From Mucilaginibacter flavidus (GTDB taxonomy: Bacteria > Bacteroidota > Bacteroidia > Sphingobacteriales > Sphingobacteriaceae), in NCBI RefSeq assembly GCF_024055575.1, contig NZ_JAMXOE010000003.1, forward strand, positions 124,001 through 188,000: a stretch of DNA of 64,000 bases. Direction: 5' to 3'. Below, piece by piece: positions 52,761 to 63,579 of the stretch. Both the position numbers and the translations under genes were made by a program. A model generated the notes under the pieces. That model was given only the letters and a program-made list of their open reading frames with translations, was not told the origin of the DNA and did not search any database. Position 1 is the stretch's first letter, and each line of letters begins with the position of its first letter.

Positions 52761-55580
52761 ATGAAATTTTGCCGCAAATTACCCCTCTTACTGCTACTAA
52801 CAACTGCCACTGCCACTATCACAAAGGCCCAAACCTTCGGTGGTAACCCGCCATCTATCAAATGGAGCCAGGTAAATACGCCGGCAGCAAAGGTGATCTT
52901 CCCATCCGGGCTCGATTCCGTTGCGCGCCAGGTGGCCAGCATTGTGCAGCAAATGAACGGGTACATATTGCCCACCATCGGTAGCAAGCAAAGGCAGGTA
53001 AGCATTGTGCTGCAAAACCAAACCACGGTATCAAATGCTTATGTCGGTTTGGCGCCTTTCCGCAGTGAATTTTATTTAACGCCCGAGCAAAATAGCTTTG
53101 ATGTAGGCAGCCTGCCCTGGCACCAACAGCTGGCCATACACGAGTTTAGGCACGTGCAACAGTATAATAACTTTAATGTGGGCCTGTCGCACGTTTTAAA
53201 AGTGCTTTTTGGCGAGGGTGGGCAGGCGCTGGGTAATGATTTGGCCATACCCAACTGGTTTTTTGAGGGCGATGCTGTTTATAACGAAACCCATGTAAGC
53301 GAACAGGGCAGGGGGCGATTACCTTATTTCTTCAATGGATTTAGGGCTTTATGGGCTGCGGGTAAGGATCATAGTTATATGAAAATTCGCAATGGCTCGT
53401 ACCTTGATTATACTCCCGACTGGTATCCATTAGGCTATATGCTGGTGTCTTATGGACGGGATAAATATGGCGATGACTTCTGGAAAAAGGTAACGCTTGA
53501 TGCAGCAGCTTATAAAGGTGGCTTTTACCCGTTGCAGAGGGCGATAAAAAAATATTCGGGGAAAAGTTTTGAGGACTTTAGGAATGATGCTATGGCTCAT
53601 TTCAAGAAACAGTTTGCGGCAGATGCAACCACAAAAACCAAAGAAGAAACCAGGCATTTTGAGGCAAATCGCGAATTCCCGGCTTATGTAAACGATAGCA
53701 CAATGGTTTACATTAAAAGCACCTATAATAATTTACCGGCCTTTGTTTTAAAAAGCGGGAACGTAGAAAAAAAGATAAGTACCAGGGATGTTACCCAGGA
53801 TAACTACTTTGATTACCATGATGGCAAGATAATTTACACTACTTATCGCCCCGATGCCCGCTGGGGTTATCGTAACTACAGCGAACTAACCTTGCTGGAT
53901 ATAAATACCGGCCAGGAGCAAACTATAACCAGCAAAACAAAATATTTTTCACCGGCGTTTAGTAATGATGGCAAAACCATCGTAACTGTTGAAGAGGCCA
54001 CCTCAGGCAAAAGCGATATCCGCCTTATAAATACTGCCGATGGAAAATTGCTGTCGGTGCTCCCCAATAAAAACAACCTCTATTTTACATTTCCAAAATT
54101 TTATGGCGATGATAAATTAATCTCGGCGGTTAGAGATGTAAAGGGCAGGATGTCGTTGGCGTTAATGGATATCAAGACCGGAGATGCTAAATGCCTGCTA
54201 CCGTTCAGTTATCAACCCATAGTTTACCCGGTTGTAAAAAACGATACCGTTTACTTTTCGGCTACATCAGGCATCAATGACAAATTGTTCGCTTTGAGTA
54301 TCAAAACGGGTAAGCTGTTTGAACTGGCGAATGCAAATCAAAATGCCTCGATAGGCAATTACCAGGCTGCTATCAGCAACACTAAAATTGCCTGGGTTAG
54401 CTTTTCTGCAACCGGTTACAAGGTGAATCAAGATGATAAAAAAGTATTACAATGGACGGAAGTTAAAAATCTGCCGGGTGGTTTGCCCGACCTCGGCATT
54501 GCTGCCTTAAAACGAGATTCATCCGCCAATATTCTTGCCGGGATTAAAACCGAACAGTTGGCTGTAACCAAATACCCTGCCCTTTACCATCCATTCAATT
54601 TCCACAGCATCATTCCCAACTTCAGTGACCCTAATTACGAAATATCCATCGCCGGCGAAAACGTTTTAAACACCCTGCAAACCAATATTTCGTTTGATTA
54701 TAATCGCGATGAGGGCTACAAGCAATTTGGCTTTGATGCCGTTTATGGGGCCTTGTTTCCCTACATTTCAGCAGGCGCCAATTACACTGCCGATCGCCGG
54801 GGCTATAGTAAAGGCCGAAATATTTACTGGAACGAAACCCAGTTTAACGCAGGTTTGCAGGTGCCTTTAGATTTGTCGGCAGGCAAAAACTTAACGGGCC
54901 TTCAATTTGGCAGCGGGCTGGTTTATTCGCAAACTAATTTTCAGCAAGCCTACAAAGCCCAATTCGCCGACAGGAGCTATCTGTATAGCAGCAACTTTAT
55001 ATCGTTCAGCAACAGCACGCAGCAGGCCCGTAAAAACATCAGTCCCCCATTTGCGCAAAATATATTTTTATCCTACAAAACGGCGGTGTCGGGGTTAACA
55101 GCCAACCAGTTCTTGGCATTGGGCAGCTTCTTTTTCCCGGGATTGGTTGCTAACCATAGTTTTGTGATCAGCGCCGCACATCAGCAAAAAAATAAAAACA
55201 GCGTAATCAGCTTTTCAAACGATTTTCCCTTTTCGCGCGGATACCAGGCCGAAAACCTGTATGATATGAACAAACTGGGTGCAAACTACCGTTTTCCTAT
55301 TGCCTATCCCGATGCTGGCGTGGCCAACACCATTTACCTGATGCGCATACGTGGCAACGCTTTTTACGATTATACCCGCGCCACCGACTTTTTTACCAGC
55401 GGCGCACAATTTAAAGGCACCTTCCGCTCAACCGGCGCCGAGATTTTTTTCGATACCCGCTGGTTTAACCAGGCATCCATCAGCTTTGGCGTCAGGTACA
55501 GTCGTTTGATTGATGAAGATATCTTTGGAGGCAATGGGCGCAACAGGTTTGAATTGATAGTGCCTGTAACGATTTTTTAA
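52761..55580 (+). CDS. Outer-membrane protein: metalloprotease, propeller and barrel
   Basis: 939 residues from ATG 52761 (MKFCRKLPLLLLLTTATATI, signal peptide to about 24). Residues 115-175 hold a gluzincin zinc motif, HEFRH (127-131), with Glu169 in NWFFEGDAVYNE as probable third ligand. Residues 310-610 are WD40/TolB-like propeller repeats (YFSPAFSNDGKTIVTVEEATSGKSDIRLIN). From about 640 the sequence is amphipathic beta strands ending FGVRYSRLI...RFELIVPVTIF, typical of an outer-membrane barrel with terminal Phe. A longer start at 52740 is possible. Confidence 0.83.
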   Translation: MKFCRKLPLLLLLTTATATITKAQTFGGNPPSIKWSQVNTPAAKVIFPSGLDSVARQVASIVQQMNGYILPTIGSKQRQVSIVLQNQTTVSNAYVGLAPFRSEFYLTPEQNSFDVGSLPWHQQLAIHEFRHVQQYNNFNVGLSHVLKVLFGEGGQALGNDLAIPNWFFEGDAVYNETHVSEQGRGRLPYFFNGFRALWAAGKDHSYMKIRNGSYLDYTPDWYPLGYMLVSYGRDKYGDDFWKKVTLDAAAYKGGFYPLQRAIKKYSGKSFEDFRNDAMAHFKKQFAADATTKTKEETRHFEANREFPAYVNDSTMVYIKSTYNNLPAFVLKSGNVEKKISTRDVTQDNYFDYHDGKIIYTTYRPDARWGYRNYSELTLLDINTGQEQTITSKTKYFSPAFSNDGKTIVTVEEATSGKSDIRLINTADGKLLSVLPNKNNLYFTFPKFYGDDKLISAVRDVKGRMSLALMDIKTGDAKCLLPFSYQPIVYPVVKNDTVYFSATSGINDKLFALSIKTGKLFELANANQNASIGNYQAAISNTKIAWVSFSATGYKVNQDDKKVLQWTEVKNLPGGLPDLGIAALKRDSSANILAGIKTEQLAVTKYPALYHPFNFHSIIPNFSDPNYEISIAGENVLNTLQTNISFDYNRDEGYKQFGFDAVYGALFPYISAGANYTADRRGYSKGRNIYWNETQFNAGLQVPLDLSAGKNLTGLQFGSGLVYSQTNFQQAYKAQFADRSYLYSSNFISFSNSTQQARKNISPPFAQNIFLSYKTAVSGLTANQFLALGSFFFPGLVANHSFVISAAHQQKNKNSVISFSNDFPFSRGYQAENLYDMNKLGANYRFPIAYPDAGVANTIYLMRIRGNAFYDYTRATDFFTSGAQFKGTFRSTGAEIFFDTRWFNQASISFGVRYSRLIDEDIFGGNGRNRFELIVPVTIF

Positions 55581-55693
55581 TTGTACCGATAGATTTACGA
55601 GGTTTTTAAACGGCGAAGCCCACAACGAGGCAAAAAAATTACAACATCGAGTTAAACTTCGTAAATCTGACAAGGCTACGTATATTTGAAGTA

Positions 55694-56119
55694 ATGAAAC
55701 GCATCATCCCTTTTGTATTAATTTCTGCCTGCTTTTTCGGTTGTTCGCACCCAAATTATAAGCTAAATGCTATTGAATATTTAAAAAAGAATGTACCCAA
55801 CCCCAAATCTGTCGATACGGTTAAATTTTTAAAACCAGATAGCATTTATAGCACTTTCCATGATAACCCCGAGTACCGCACGTTAATGGTTGCGCTTAAT
55901 AACTTCTACATCAATGCCGATTCGGCTAAAATTAGAGAAACCAGGGAGTTAATTAAGCAAAAGGAAAAGTTGTACAAAAACAAGCTCACCGGCTGGGACG
56001 TGCGCCTTATCTATAGAGCAAAGGATAAAAAAGGCGTTATGAAAACCGATACCTGCCGGTTTTTATTTGAATCGACGTTAACGGGTGTGCGGGACGTAAA
56101 TGGGGTTGATATAAAATAG
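55694..56119 (+). CDS. Predicted lipoprotein, unknown
   Basis: 141 residues. Lipobox FFGC within KRIIPFVLISACFFGC (lipidated Cys at 17). Soluble part, SKIRETRELIKQKEKLYKNKLTGWDVRLIYRAKDKKGVMKTDTCRF, has no recognised domain. Follows the large outer-membrane protein gene by about 110 bp on the same strand. Confidence 0.7.
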   Translation: MKRIIPFVLISACFFGCSHPNYKLNAIEYLKKNVPNPKSVDTVKFLKPDSIYSTFHDNPEYRTLMVALNNFYINADSAKIRETRELIKQKEKLYKNKLTGWDVRLIYRAKDKKGVMKTDTCRFLFESTLTGVRDVNGVDIK

Positions 56120-56148
56120 CCCATTTGCTATTTTGATGGAGCCAGGGA

Positions 56149-56892
56149 TTATTTTTTTAGTTGACGTTCGACAAGTATTAGGCAGCCGGCACAAATAACC
56201 AGGTCTGATTTCCTGCTCTCAATATGCTTTATAATTTCATCTATTTTCCTAGGAACTTTTTTTCCGCTTTTTTCTATCAACTTAAATCCTGCCAAACCAT
56301 ACTCCTGCTCTTCGCAGCAAAAGCTTTGAAGCATATGCAAGAACTTTTTTTGGCTATTATCTTTGGCTTGTGTCTGCAATTTCTTCCATCGGTGTGTCAT
56401 TGGCGAACCGTCACCACAGCGACTGGCATATTCCTCGGCGATATTTAACTCTGCGTGTAAGTCGGCAAGAGATTTATTTGAACCGTAAAATGCGTTCCTT
56501 AAGGACAAGTATCGTAACGAATTGAGCGTGTCTACCTTAGCAAATTTTCTTTTTGAATAGAAGTTATTGTATAAATCATCATCAAACCTAACGGATGTTG
56601 AATAAATCGAGTCGTTTTTTGTCAAAAGGTCAACCTGGTAACGCCAACTGTTTAGAGTAACACTAATCCGTTCATGCCGATATCCAAAATCCACGTCCCT
56701 ATCAAAATAAATATCCACATTGCTATCATGTGGCTGGCGGGTTTTCTTTAAACTATCGAGTTTTTGGAAGAATTGAGAAGCGCGTGTTTCTTTCTTTGCA
56801 ATATCCTCAATTTTATGGTATTGGAATATTTCCGGCTGTGCAAATGCACCGAAAGCCATAAATTGAAGAAATAATACCCAAGGCCATCGCAT
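56149..56892 (-). CDS. Secreted Cys-containing protein, unknown
   Basis: 247 residues. Signal peptide RWPWVLFLQFMAFGAFAQ. Mature region is charged and helical, with Cys in ASRCGDGS, SFCCEEQEYG and VICAGCLIL. CAGC is a CxxC pair and may bind metal or form a disulfide. No family recognised. Confidence 0.7.
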   Translation of the reverse strand: MRWPWVLFLQFMAFGAFAQPEIFQYHKIEDIAKKETRASQFFQKLDSLKKTRQPHDSNVDIYFDRDVDFGYRHERISVTLNSWRYQVDLLTKNDSIYSTSVRFDDDLYNNFYSKRKFAKVDTLNSLRYLSLRNAFYGSNKSLADLHAELNIAEEYASRCGDGSPMTHRWKKLQTQAKDNSQKKFLHMLQSFCCEEQEYGLAGFKLIEKSGKKVPRKIDEIIKHIESRKSDLVICAGCLILVERQLKK

Positions 56893-56937
56893 AAATAAAT
56901 GTAAACAAATTCCAACTAATCTCTAATCAACCAACCT

Positions 56938-58272
56938 CTAATCTCTAACTTCCGGTAACACAACCCTAAAGGTTGAACCTTTACCTACCTCGCTTTCAAC
57001 TTCAATTTTGCCGTTGTGCTTTTCAATTATCTGCTTCACAATGCTCAGGCCAAGCCCGGTGGATTGCTCGCCTTTTAAACCGGTACGGCCGGCTTTTGAA
57101 AATGGGGTGAATATAATGGTCAGCATATCTTTAGGTATCCCAAGTCCGCGATCTTTTATTTCGATGATGATATTTTGATTGCGCTTACTAATAAATACCT
57201 CGATCTTGCTTTTTTCTTTCGAAAACTTTAGCGCGTTGCCAATCAGGTTGTCGAGCACACGGGTAAATTTTTCGTGATTGATTTGGGCATAAGCCGGGTT
57301 TATAGAGGTTATGAGTTCAATGGTATTTTTTGCCTCATTTTGCAGTTTCCAAACATCAATATTTTGCTGCACAAGGGCATTAAGTTCGGTTTTAATAGTA
57401 ACAAACTCACCTGAGTTATCATTCCTTGCCGATTCCAGCAGGTCGTCGATAATTGTACGCGCCCTTATGCACGAGGCCTTCATCAGGTTCAGGGTGTCCT
57501 GGGTGTCGGCATTGATCTCTTCCATCTCCATCATCATGGCCAGTGTTTCAACCGCAGCGATGGGATTACGTAAATCGTGTGCTACTGTGCCAAGCAATTG
57601 GCTTTTAAAATCGCTTGCCTTTGCAATCTCCAGGTTCTTTTCGCGTATTTCATTTACCTGCATCCAGTAGTTGGCCTTGTACGAGAAAAAGTACCGCGAT
57701 ATCCAGTAAAACCCGCCAAGCAAAATAATTGACACCATTTGGTTGTAGATCATCTCGGTAGGGTCGGTATGGGCGTGTATCAACAGAGACGTGAACATCA
57801 GCTCGACAGCGATGATAAGTATGATGGTCTCGTAATATTCAAAAACGCATAGTACGCCTATAACTGTTAACGATATTAAGTAAAGCACCAGGGCATTGCG
57901 CGGGTTTGAGGTAGCAATAAAGCTGCTGAACATACCGCAAAGAATAATATACAGCGCGAATGTGAAAACAAACAGCGACATTATGGCAGTAGCTTTTTTG
58001 TTTTTGTTGATTTCATCTATCAAAAAATTGCTGATGATATAGAAAAAAAGTGCCGAGCCCATAAATACCCAGTTGGTGATATCAAATTCCGGAAAGTTCT
58101 CGGCTTTGGTAAGGCTGAGCGGGAAAATAAGGTACAGCGCCCTGATGACCACGTTTAGTACTAAAAAAATAATGGCCCCTACACGCACCGAAGACAGGTT
58201 TTCGCGGGTGTAGTAGTCGCGGTAGGCGTTTTTATGCTTACCAGTAAGGTCCTTAAATAAGTACTTATCCAA
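56938..58272 (-). CDS. Sensor histidine kinase, orphan
   Basis: 444 residues. N-terminal about six transmembrane segments (30-200). HisKA phospho-acceptor His232 in GTVAHDLRNPIAAVETLAMM; HATPase: N box NLIGNALKFSKE, G1 IKDRGLGIPKDML, G2 GEQSTGLGLSIVKQIIEKHNGKIEVES. No receiver or sensory PAS is fused. No response regulator gene adjoins it. Confidence 0.92.
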   Translation of the reverse strand: MDKYLFKDLTGKHKNAYRDYYTRENLSSVRVGAIIFLVLNVVIRALYLIFPLSLTKAENFPEFDITNWVFMGSALFFYIISNFLIDEINKNKKATAIMSLFVFTFALYIILCGMFSSFIATSNPRNALVLYLISLTVIGVLCVFEYYETIILIIAVELMFTSLLIHAHTDPTEMIYNQMVSIILLGGFYWISRYFFSYKANYWMQVNEIREKNLEIAKASDFKSQLLGTVAHDLRNPIAAVETLAMMMEMEEINADTQDTLNLMKASCIRARTIIDDLLESARNDNSGEFVTIKTELNALVQQNIDVWKLQNEAKNTIELITSINPAYAQINHEKFTRVLDNLIGNALKFSKEKSKIEVFISKRNQNIIIEIKDRGLGIPKDMLTIIFTPFSKAGRTGLKGEQSTGLGLSIVKQIIEKHNGKIEVESEVGKGSTFRVVLPEVRD

Positions 58273-58426
58273 ACGTTTTGATTATTAGGGTGAACCAAAA
58301 ATAAAGCTTTTTTAAATAATAAACCTTTTTGATGAGCAGAATTTAGAGATGACAAACCAGCGGTCCATTTTAATTTTAGCCGACAATTTAACAGGTTAGC
58401 GTGTATGGCAGGGGAATTGAGGGTAT

Positions 58427-58500
58427 TGAGTAGTTAAGTTGATTAAGTTTAATAGTTTATTAAGTTAAACATCCGGAGACTCAATTCTGCTTAACACATC
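58427..58500. repeat. Inverted repeat, TTGAGTAGTTAAGTTG family
   Basis: Left arm TTGAGTAGTTAAGTTGATTA and right arm GACTCAATTCTGCTTAAC. Directly upstream of clpB; a related copy lies after its stop codon. Confidence 0.6.
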
Positions 58501-58516
58501 AAACAAAAACATTACC

Positions 58517-61135
58517 ATGAATTTTAACAATTTTACCATAAAAGCGCAGGAAGCCGTTCAAAAGGCTTCGGAAATTGCAGTAGGCAACCAGCAGCAAGCC
58601 ATTGAGACTGCGCACCTGCTTAAAGGGTTGTTGCTGGTCGATGAGAACGTAGTATCGTACCTTTTAAAAAAATTAAACGTAAATATTAACCGCCTGAACG
58701 AAACGCTGGACACACAAATTGCCTCGTTTCCGAAAGTTAGCGGCAGCAACGCTTATTTGTCATCAGGCTCAAATTCGGCTTTGCAAAAAGCGACCGCTTA
58801 TTTAAAAGAGTTTAAAGACGAGTTTGTATCGGTTGAACATATCTTGTTGGGTATTTTATCTGTAAATGATAAAACCAGCACCGCTTTAAAAGACTATGGT
58901 GTAAACGAAAAAGACCTGAAAAAGGCAATTGTGGCACTGCGCGGTGATAATAAGGTTACCGACCAGAACGCCGAAGCAACTTACAACGCGCTAAACAAAT
59001 ATGCCCGTAACCTGAATGAGTACGCCGAATCAGGAAAGCTCGACCCGGTAATTGGTCGCGATGAGGAAATTCGCCGCGTTATACAAATACTTTCACGCCG
59101 TACAAAAAACAACCCGATTTTGGTTGGTGAACCGGGCGTTGGTAAGACAGCCATCGCCGAAGGTATTGCCTTCCGTATAATCAAAGGTGATGTACCCGAG
59201 AGCCTGAAAACAAAAACAGTTTACTCGCTGGATATGGGTGCGTTGATTGCAGGCGCCAAGTACAAAGGTGAGTTTGAGGAACGCTTAAAAGCCGTTATAA
59301 AAGAAGTTACCCAGGCCGATGGCGAAATCATCATGTTTATCGACGAGATACACACGCTGGTTGGCGCCGGTGGTGGCGAAGGTGCAATGGATGCAGCCAA
59401 TATATTAAAGCCAGCTTTGGCCCGTGGCGAACTGAGGGCAATTGGCGCAACCACCTTAAACGAGTACCAGAAGTTTTTTGAAAAAGATAAAGCCCTGGAG
59501 CGCCGTTTCCAGATGGTGCTTGTTGATGAACCTGATACTGCCGATGCGATCTCTATTTTGCGCGGACTAAAAGAACGCTATGAAACACACCATAAGGTAC
59601 GGATTAAAGACGAGGCTATTATAGCTGCAGTTGAAATGTCGCAACGCTATATTTCCGACAGGTTTTTGCCTGATAAGGCTATCGACTTAATGGATGAGGC
59701 CGCTTCAAAACTTCGGCTTGAAATGGATTCGGTACCCGAAGTGGTGGACGAACTGGAACGCCGGATAATGCAACTTGAAATTGAACGCGAAGCCATTAAA
59801 CGCGAGCGCGACGATAAAAAAGTAAAGGAACTGAGCGAAGAAATAGCCAATCTATCGGCCGAACGTGATTCGTTACGCGCCAAGTGGCAGGGCGAAAAGG
59901 ATTTGGTTGACGGTATTAACCTAAAGGTTGAGCAGATTGAAAACTACAAGCTTGAAGCCGAACAGGCCGAACGCGCCGGTGATTACGGCAAAGTAGCCGA
60001 ATTGCGCTATGGCACCATAGTAAAAGCCCAGCAGGAAGTTGAAGACCTGAAAAAAGCACTGCTTGAAAACCAGAGCGACAGCCGCATGTTGAAAGAGGAA
60101 GTTACTGCAGATGATATTGCCGGCGTTGTTTCCCGCTGGACAGGCATCCCTGTTTCTAAAATGATACAGAGCGAGCGCGACAAGCTGTTGAGCCTGGAAG
60201 ATGAACTGCACAAACGCGTTGCCGGCCAGGAAGAAGCCATTGAGGCCATTAGTGATGCTATACGCCGTAGTCGTGCTGGTTTGCAGGATAAGCGGAAGCC
60301 AATAGGCTCGTTTATATTCCTGGGGACGACTGGTGTTGGTAAAACCGAGCTTGCGAAGGCCCTTGCCGAATATTTATTCAATGATGAAGGCGCGTTGGTG
60401 CGTATCGATATGAGCGAATACCAGGAACGCCATGCCGTATCGAGGTTAATAGGTGCGCCTCCGGGCTACGTTGGTTACGATGAAGGCGGGCAGTTAACCG
60501 AGGCCGTACGTCGTAAACCATACAGTGTGATATTGCTGGATGAGATTGAAAAGGCACACCCAGACGTGTTTAACATATTGTTGCAGGTGCTTGATGATGG
60601 CCGCTTGACCGATAACAAAGGCCGCGTGGTGAACTTTAAAAACACTATCATCATCATGACATCGAATATCGGCTCAAACCTGATCCAGGAAAACTTCCAG
60701 GATTTTGACGAGAATGAAAAAGACGAGGTAATTGCTAAAACCAAGAACCAGTTGTTTGATTTGCTGCGGAAAACCATCCGTCCGGAGTTCTTAAACCGGA
60801 TCGACGAGATCATCATGTTTACACCGCTTAGTCGCAATGAAATAACTGATATTGTTAAGATGCAGTTTAAACAGTTGCAGCAAACCCTTGCCGAAATGGG
60901 CATTACCCTGGATGCATCGGAAGAGGCTTTGGACTGGCTTGCACAGCTTGGCTACGACCCTCAGTTTGGCGCCAGGCCGTTGAAACGGGTTATCCAAAAG
61001 AAAATCCTGAACGAGCTTTCTAAACAAATACTCGCAGGTAAGGTGGATAAAGACAGCAAGATAAGGCTGGATATGTTTGACAACAACTTTGTTTTCCTGA
61101 ACGAGGATTTGTTGGAGTCGAATAAAGTTGATTAA
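58517..61135 (+). CDS. clpB: ATP-dependent disaggregase ClpB
   Basis: 872 residues. Clp_N domain 1-150, NBD1 Walker [10 protein letters not shown] (204-212), coiled-coil middle domain around 400-520, NBD2 Walker [11 protein letters not shown] (about 603), Walker [11 protein letters not shown] and the C-terminal [14 protein letters not shown]. It rescues aggregated protein with DnaK. No CIRCE element is seen upstream. Confidence 0.97.
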   Translation: MNFNNFTIKAQEAVQKASEIAVGNQQQAIETAHLLKGLLLVDENVVSYLLKKLNVNINRLNETLDTQIASFPKVSGSNAYLSSGSNSALQKATAYLKEFKDEFVSVEHILLGILSVNDKTSTALKDYGVNEKDLKKAIVALRGDNKVTDQNAEATYNALNKYARNLNEYAESGKLDPVIGRDEEIRRVIQILSRRTKNNPILVGEPGVGKTAIAEGIAFRIIKGDVPESLKTKTVYSLDMGALIAGAKYKGEFEERLKAVIKEVTQADGEIIMFIDEIHTLVGAGGGEGAMDAANILKPALARGELRAIGATTLNEYQKFFEKDKALERRFQMVLVDEPDTADAISILRGLKERYETHHKVRIKDEAIIAAVEMSQRYISDRFLPDKAIDLMDEAASKLRLEMDSVPEVVDELERRIMQLEIEREAIKRERDDKKVKELSEEIANLSAERDSLRAKWQGEKDLVDGINLKVEQIENYKLEAEQAERAGDYGKVAELRYGTIVKAQQEVEDLKKALLENQSDSRMLKEEVTADDIAGVVSRWTGIPVSKMIQSERDKLLSLEDELHKRVAGQEEAIEAISDAIRRSRAGLQDKRKPIGSFIFLGTTGVGKTELAKALAEYLFNDEGALVRIDMSEYQERHAVSRLIGAPPGYVGYDEGGQLTEAVRRKPYSVILLDEIEKAHPDVFNILLQVLDDGRLTDNKGRVVNFKNTIIIMTSNIGSNLIQENFQDFDENEKDEVIAKTKNQLFDLLRKTIRPEFLNRIDEIIMFTPLSRNEITDIVKMQFKQLQQTLAEMGITLDASEEALDWLAQLGYDPQFGARPLKRVIQKKILNELSKQILAGKVDKDSKIRLDMFDNNFVFLNEDLLESNKVD

Positions 61136-61178
61136 GTTAGATTAAGTTAAATAGGTTGATTAAGTTGAATCAATTGCA
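61127..61178. repeat. Tandem GTTGATTAAGTT units after clpB
   Basis: AAGTTGATTAAGTTAGATTA, AGTTAAATAGG and TTGATTAAGTTGAATC: four loose copies of an 11-12 bp unit. The stop codon of clpB lies within the first unit. Confidence 0.6.
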
Positions 61179-61210
61179 GTTAATAAAATAATTAACTCCA
61201 TCATATAGAT

Positions 61211-61239
61211 AAGGGCTTCTGCCAATGGCAGGGGCCTTT
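61211..61239 (+). terminator. Possible terminator after clpB
   Basis: AAGGGCTTCTGCC and GGCAGGGGCCTTT pair with wobble positions, followed by a short T-rich stretch. Confidence 0.45.
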
Positions 61240-61409
61240 GTCGTTTCATGCGTTTTTTTGTAGAGATGTAATACTTTCCGCCTCCCGCTTATAGACAGTC
61301 GAAAACGCTTTGAAATGTTTTTCAGAAATGCAAAATATTGCATCCGTAAGCGCGAAGGTTTTAATTTTTCTCCCTATGTTTAACCCCTCATTACCAACCC
61401 TCGCAAAAC

Positions 61410-63575
61410 ATGGGAAAACATACATTCAAATACGTACTGTTTATATTATTAATATCGTCAAACATCATATCCGCCCAGGATAAACCAGCCTACAGAGACG
61501 CCTCAAAATCAATCGATGCCCGCGTAAATGATTTGCTCTCGCGCCTGACCCTCGAAGAAAAGGTTTCATTGCTTGGTTATAACAGCAAAGCTGTACCCCG
61601 TTTGGGTATTCCCGCCTACAATTGGTGGAACGAGGCCCTGCATGGCGTAGCAAGGGCGGGGGAGGCCACCATTTTTCCGCAAGCAATAGGAATGGCAGCT
61701 ACGTTTAATGATGATTTGCTGCACCAGGTATCGACCGCAATATCAACCGAAGCCCGCGCAAAATACAACCTCGCGATAGCAAAAGACAGGCACCTGCAAT
61801 ACATGGGCTTGACCTTCTGGACACCAAATATTAACATCTTCCGCGACCCACGCTGGGGCAGGGGACAGGAAACTTATGGGGAAGACCCGTACCTGACCGG
61901 CACGATGGGCACTGCATTTGTGCAGGGCCTGCAGGGTAACGACCCTAACCATTTAAAAGCATCGGCCACTGCCAAACACTTTGCTGTTCACAGCGGCCCC
62001 GAAGCGACCCGCGATTATTTCGACGCCCGGGTAGATGAAAAAGATTTGCGCGAAACCTACCTGTATGCCTTTCACGCACTTGTCGACGGCGGGGTTGAAT
62101 CGGTAATGAGTGCTTATAATAAGGTAAACGGTACGCCAAATTCTATCAATAAATTTTTGCTGACAGATGTATTGCGGAAAGAATGGGGCTTTAAGGGGCA
62201 TGTAGTTACCGACTGCGGCGCGCTGGATGACGTTTACTCCACCCATAAATCGTTGCCCGGTCCGGTTGAAACAGCCGCCGCAGCCATAAAAGCGGGGATT
62301 GATCTGGACTGCTCAACTGTTTTACAAAACGACGCTATTAAAGCTGTGCAAAAAGGCCTCCTTACCGAAAATGAAATTGATGGCGCCCTGGCAGCTTTGC
62401 TCCGCACCGAAATTAAACTCGGTTTTTATGACGATGCCGCGGCTTCGCCATATTATGGTTACGGGGCAGACAGTGTTCACAACGCAGCCCACGTTGCGCT
62501 CGCCCGCAAATCTGCACAGCAAAGCATGGTGTTATTGAAAAATGATAATAACGTTTTACCGCTTAAAAAAGCCAGTTACAGCAGCATTATGGTGCTTGGT
62601 CCTAATGCCGCCTCATTGGATGCCATGGTAGCCAACTACCACGGCACCAGCAGCAAGGTGGTAAATTTTGTAGAAGGCATTACTGCTGCGGTTGGCCCGG
62701 GGACCCGGGTTGAATACGATCAGGGTTCGGATTATAAAGATACCGTCCACTTTGGCGGCACCTGGGCCGCTGGTAACGCCGATGCCACTATTGCAGTAAT
62801 CGGTCTTTCACCCGTATTGGAAGGTGAGGCAGGTGACGCGTTTTTATCCGAAACAGGCGGCGACCGCAAAAACTTAAGCCTGCCCGCCAGCGAAATAGCT
62901 TTTATGAAGGAACTTCGGAAATCGGTTAAAAATAAGCCCATCGTAGCTGTGATAACCGCCGGAAGTGATGTTGATATAGATGCTGTTGCTCCTTATGCTG
63001 ATGCCATCATCCTTGCCTGGTATCCCGGAGAGCAGGGTGGCAATGCATTGGCAGATGTTGTTTTCGGAGATGTGTCGCCATCCGGCCACCTGCCTTTAAC
63101 TTTCTACAAAGCCTTAAGCAACGTGCCCGATTATAAAGACTATAGCATGAAAGGCCGCACTTACCGCTATTATACCGGCCCGGTGCAATTCCCGTTTGGC
63201 TTTGGCTTAAGCTATACTTCGTTTGCTTATTCGCTTAAAAATGAAATTAAACATGGTTATAAATCAACCGATACCATTAGCGTAAATGTACAGGTAAAAA
63301 ATACCGGCGCTATGGATGGCGATGACGTGGTGCAGGCTTATATCCAATATCCGCAAATTGACCGTATGCCGGTAAAAGAGCTAAAGGGTTTTAAACGGGT
63401 TACTGTAAGTAAAGGGAATGAGCAAACCATCACCCTGAAAATAGCCGTAAAAGAGCTGCAAAAATGGGATATGACATCACATGGCTGGAAAGTATATCCC
63501 GGTAGCTATAAACTGGTATTAGGCAGCAACTCGCAGGATGAAAAGCTTGTGCTGCCGTTCACAATTAACAAATAA
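61410..63575 (+). CDS. Glycoside hydrolase family 3 beta-glycosidase
   Basis: 721 residues. Signal peptide KYVLFILLISSNIISAQ. GH3 N-domain: RVNDLLSRLTLEEKVSLLGY, NWWNEALHGVA, FRDPRWGRGQETYGEDPYLTG, and the nucleophile Asp268 in GHVVTDCGALDDV. GH3 C-domain with GEGGNA-like IILAWYPGEQGGNALADVVFG and a terminal Fn3-like domain. The WNEALHG form and TDC nucleophile fit beta-xylosidase/arabinofuranosidase types. It is probably a periplasmic plant-glycan enzyme. Confidence 0.93.
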   Translation: MGKHTFKYVLFILLISSNIISAQDKPAYRDASKSIDARVNDLLSRLTLEEKVSLLGYNSKAVPRLGIPAYNWWNEALHGVARAGEATIFPQAIGMAATFNDDLLHQVSTAISTEARAKYNLAIAKDRHLQYMGLTFWTPNINIFRDPRWGRGQETYGEDPYLTGTMGTAFVQGLQGNDPNHLKASATAKHFAVHSGPEATRDYFDARVDEKDLRETYLYAFHALVDGGVESVMSAYNKVNGTPNSINKFLLTDVLRKEWGFKGHVVTDCGALDDVYSTHKSLPGPVETAAAAIKAGIDLDCSTVLQNDAIKAVQKGLLTENEIDGALAALLRTEIKLGFYDDAAASPYYGYGADSVHNAAHVALARKSAQQSMVLLKNDNNVLPLKKASYSSIMVLGPNAASLDAMVANYHGTSSKVVNFVEGITAAVGPGTRVEYDQGSDYKDTVHFGGTWAAGNADATIAVIGLSPVLEGEAGDAFLSETGGDRKNLSLPASEIAFMKELRKSVKNKPIVAVITAGSDVDIDAVAPYADAIILAWYPGEQGGNALADVVFGDVSPSGHLPLTFYKALSNVPDYKDYSMKGRTYRYYTGPVQFPFGFGLSYTSFAYSLKNEIKHGYKSTDTISVNVQVKNTGAMDGDDVVQAYIQYPQIDRMPVKELKGFKRVTVSKGNEQTITLKIAVKELQKWDMTSHGWKVYPGSYKLVLGSNSQDEKLVLPFTINK

Positions 63576-63579
63576 CTCC

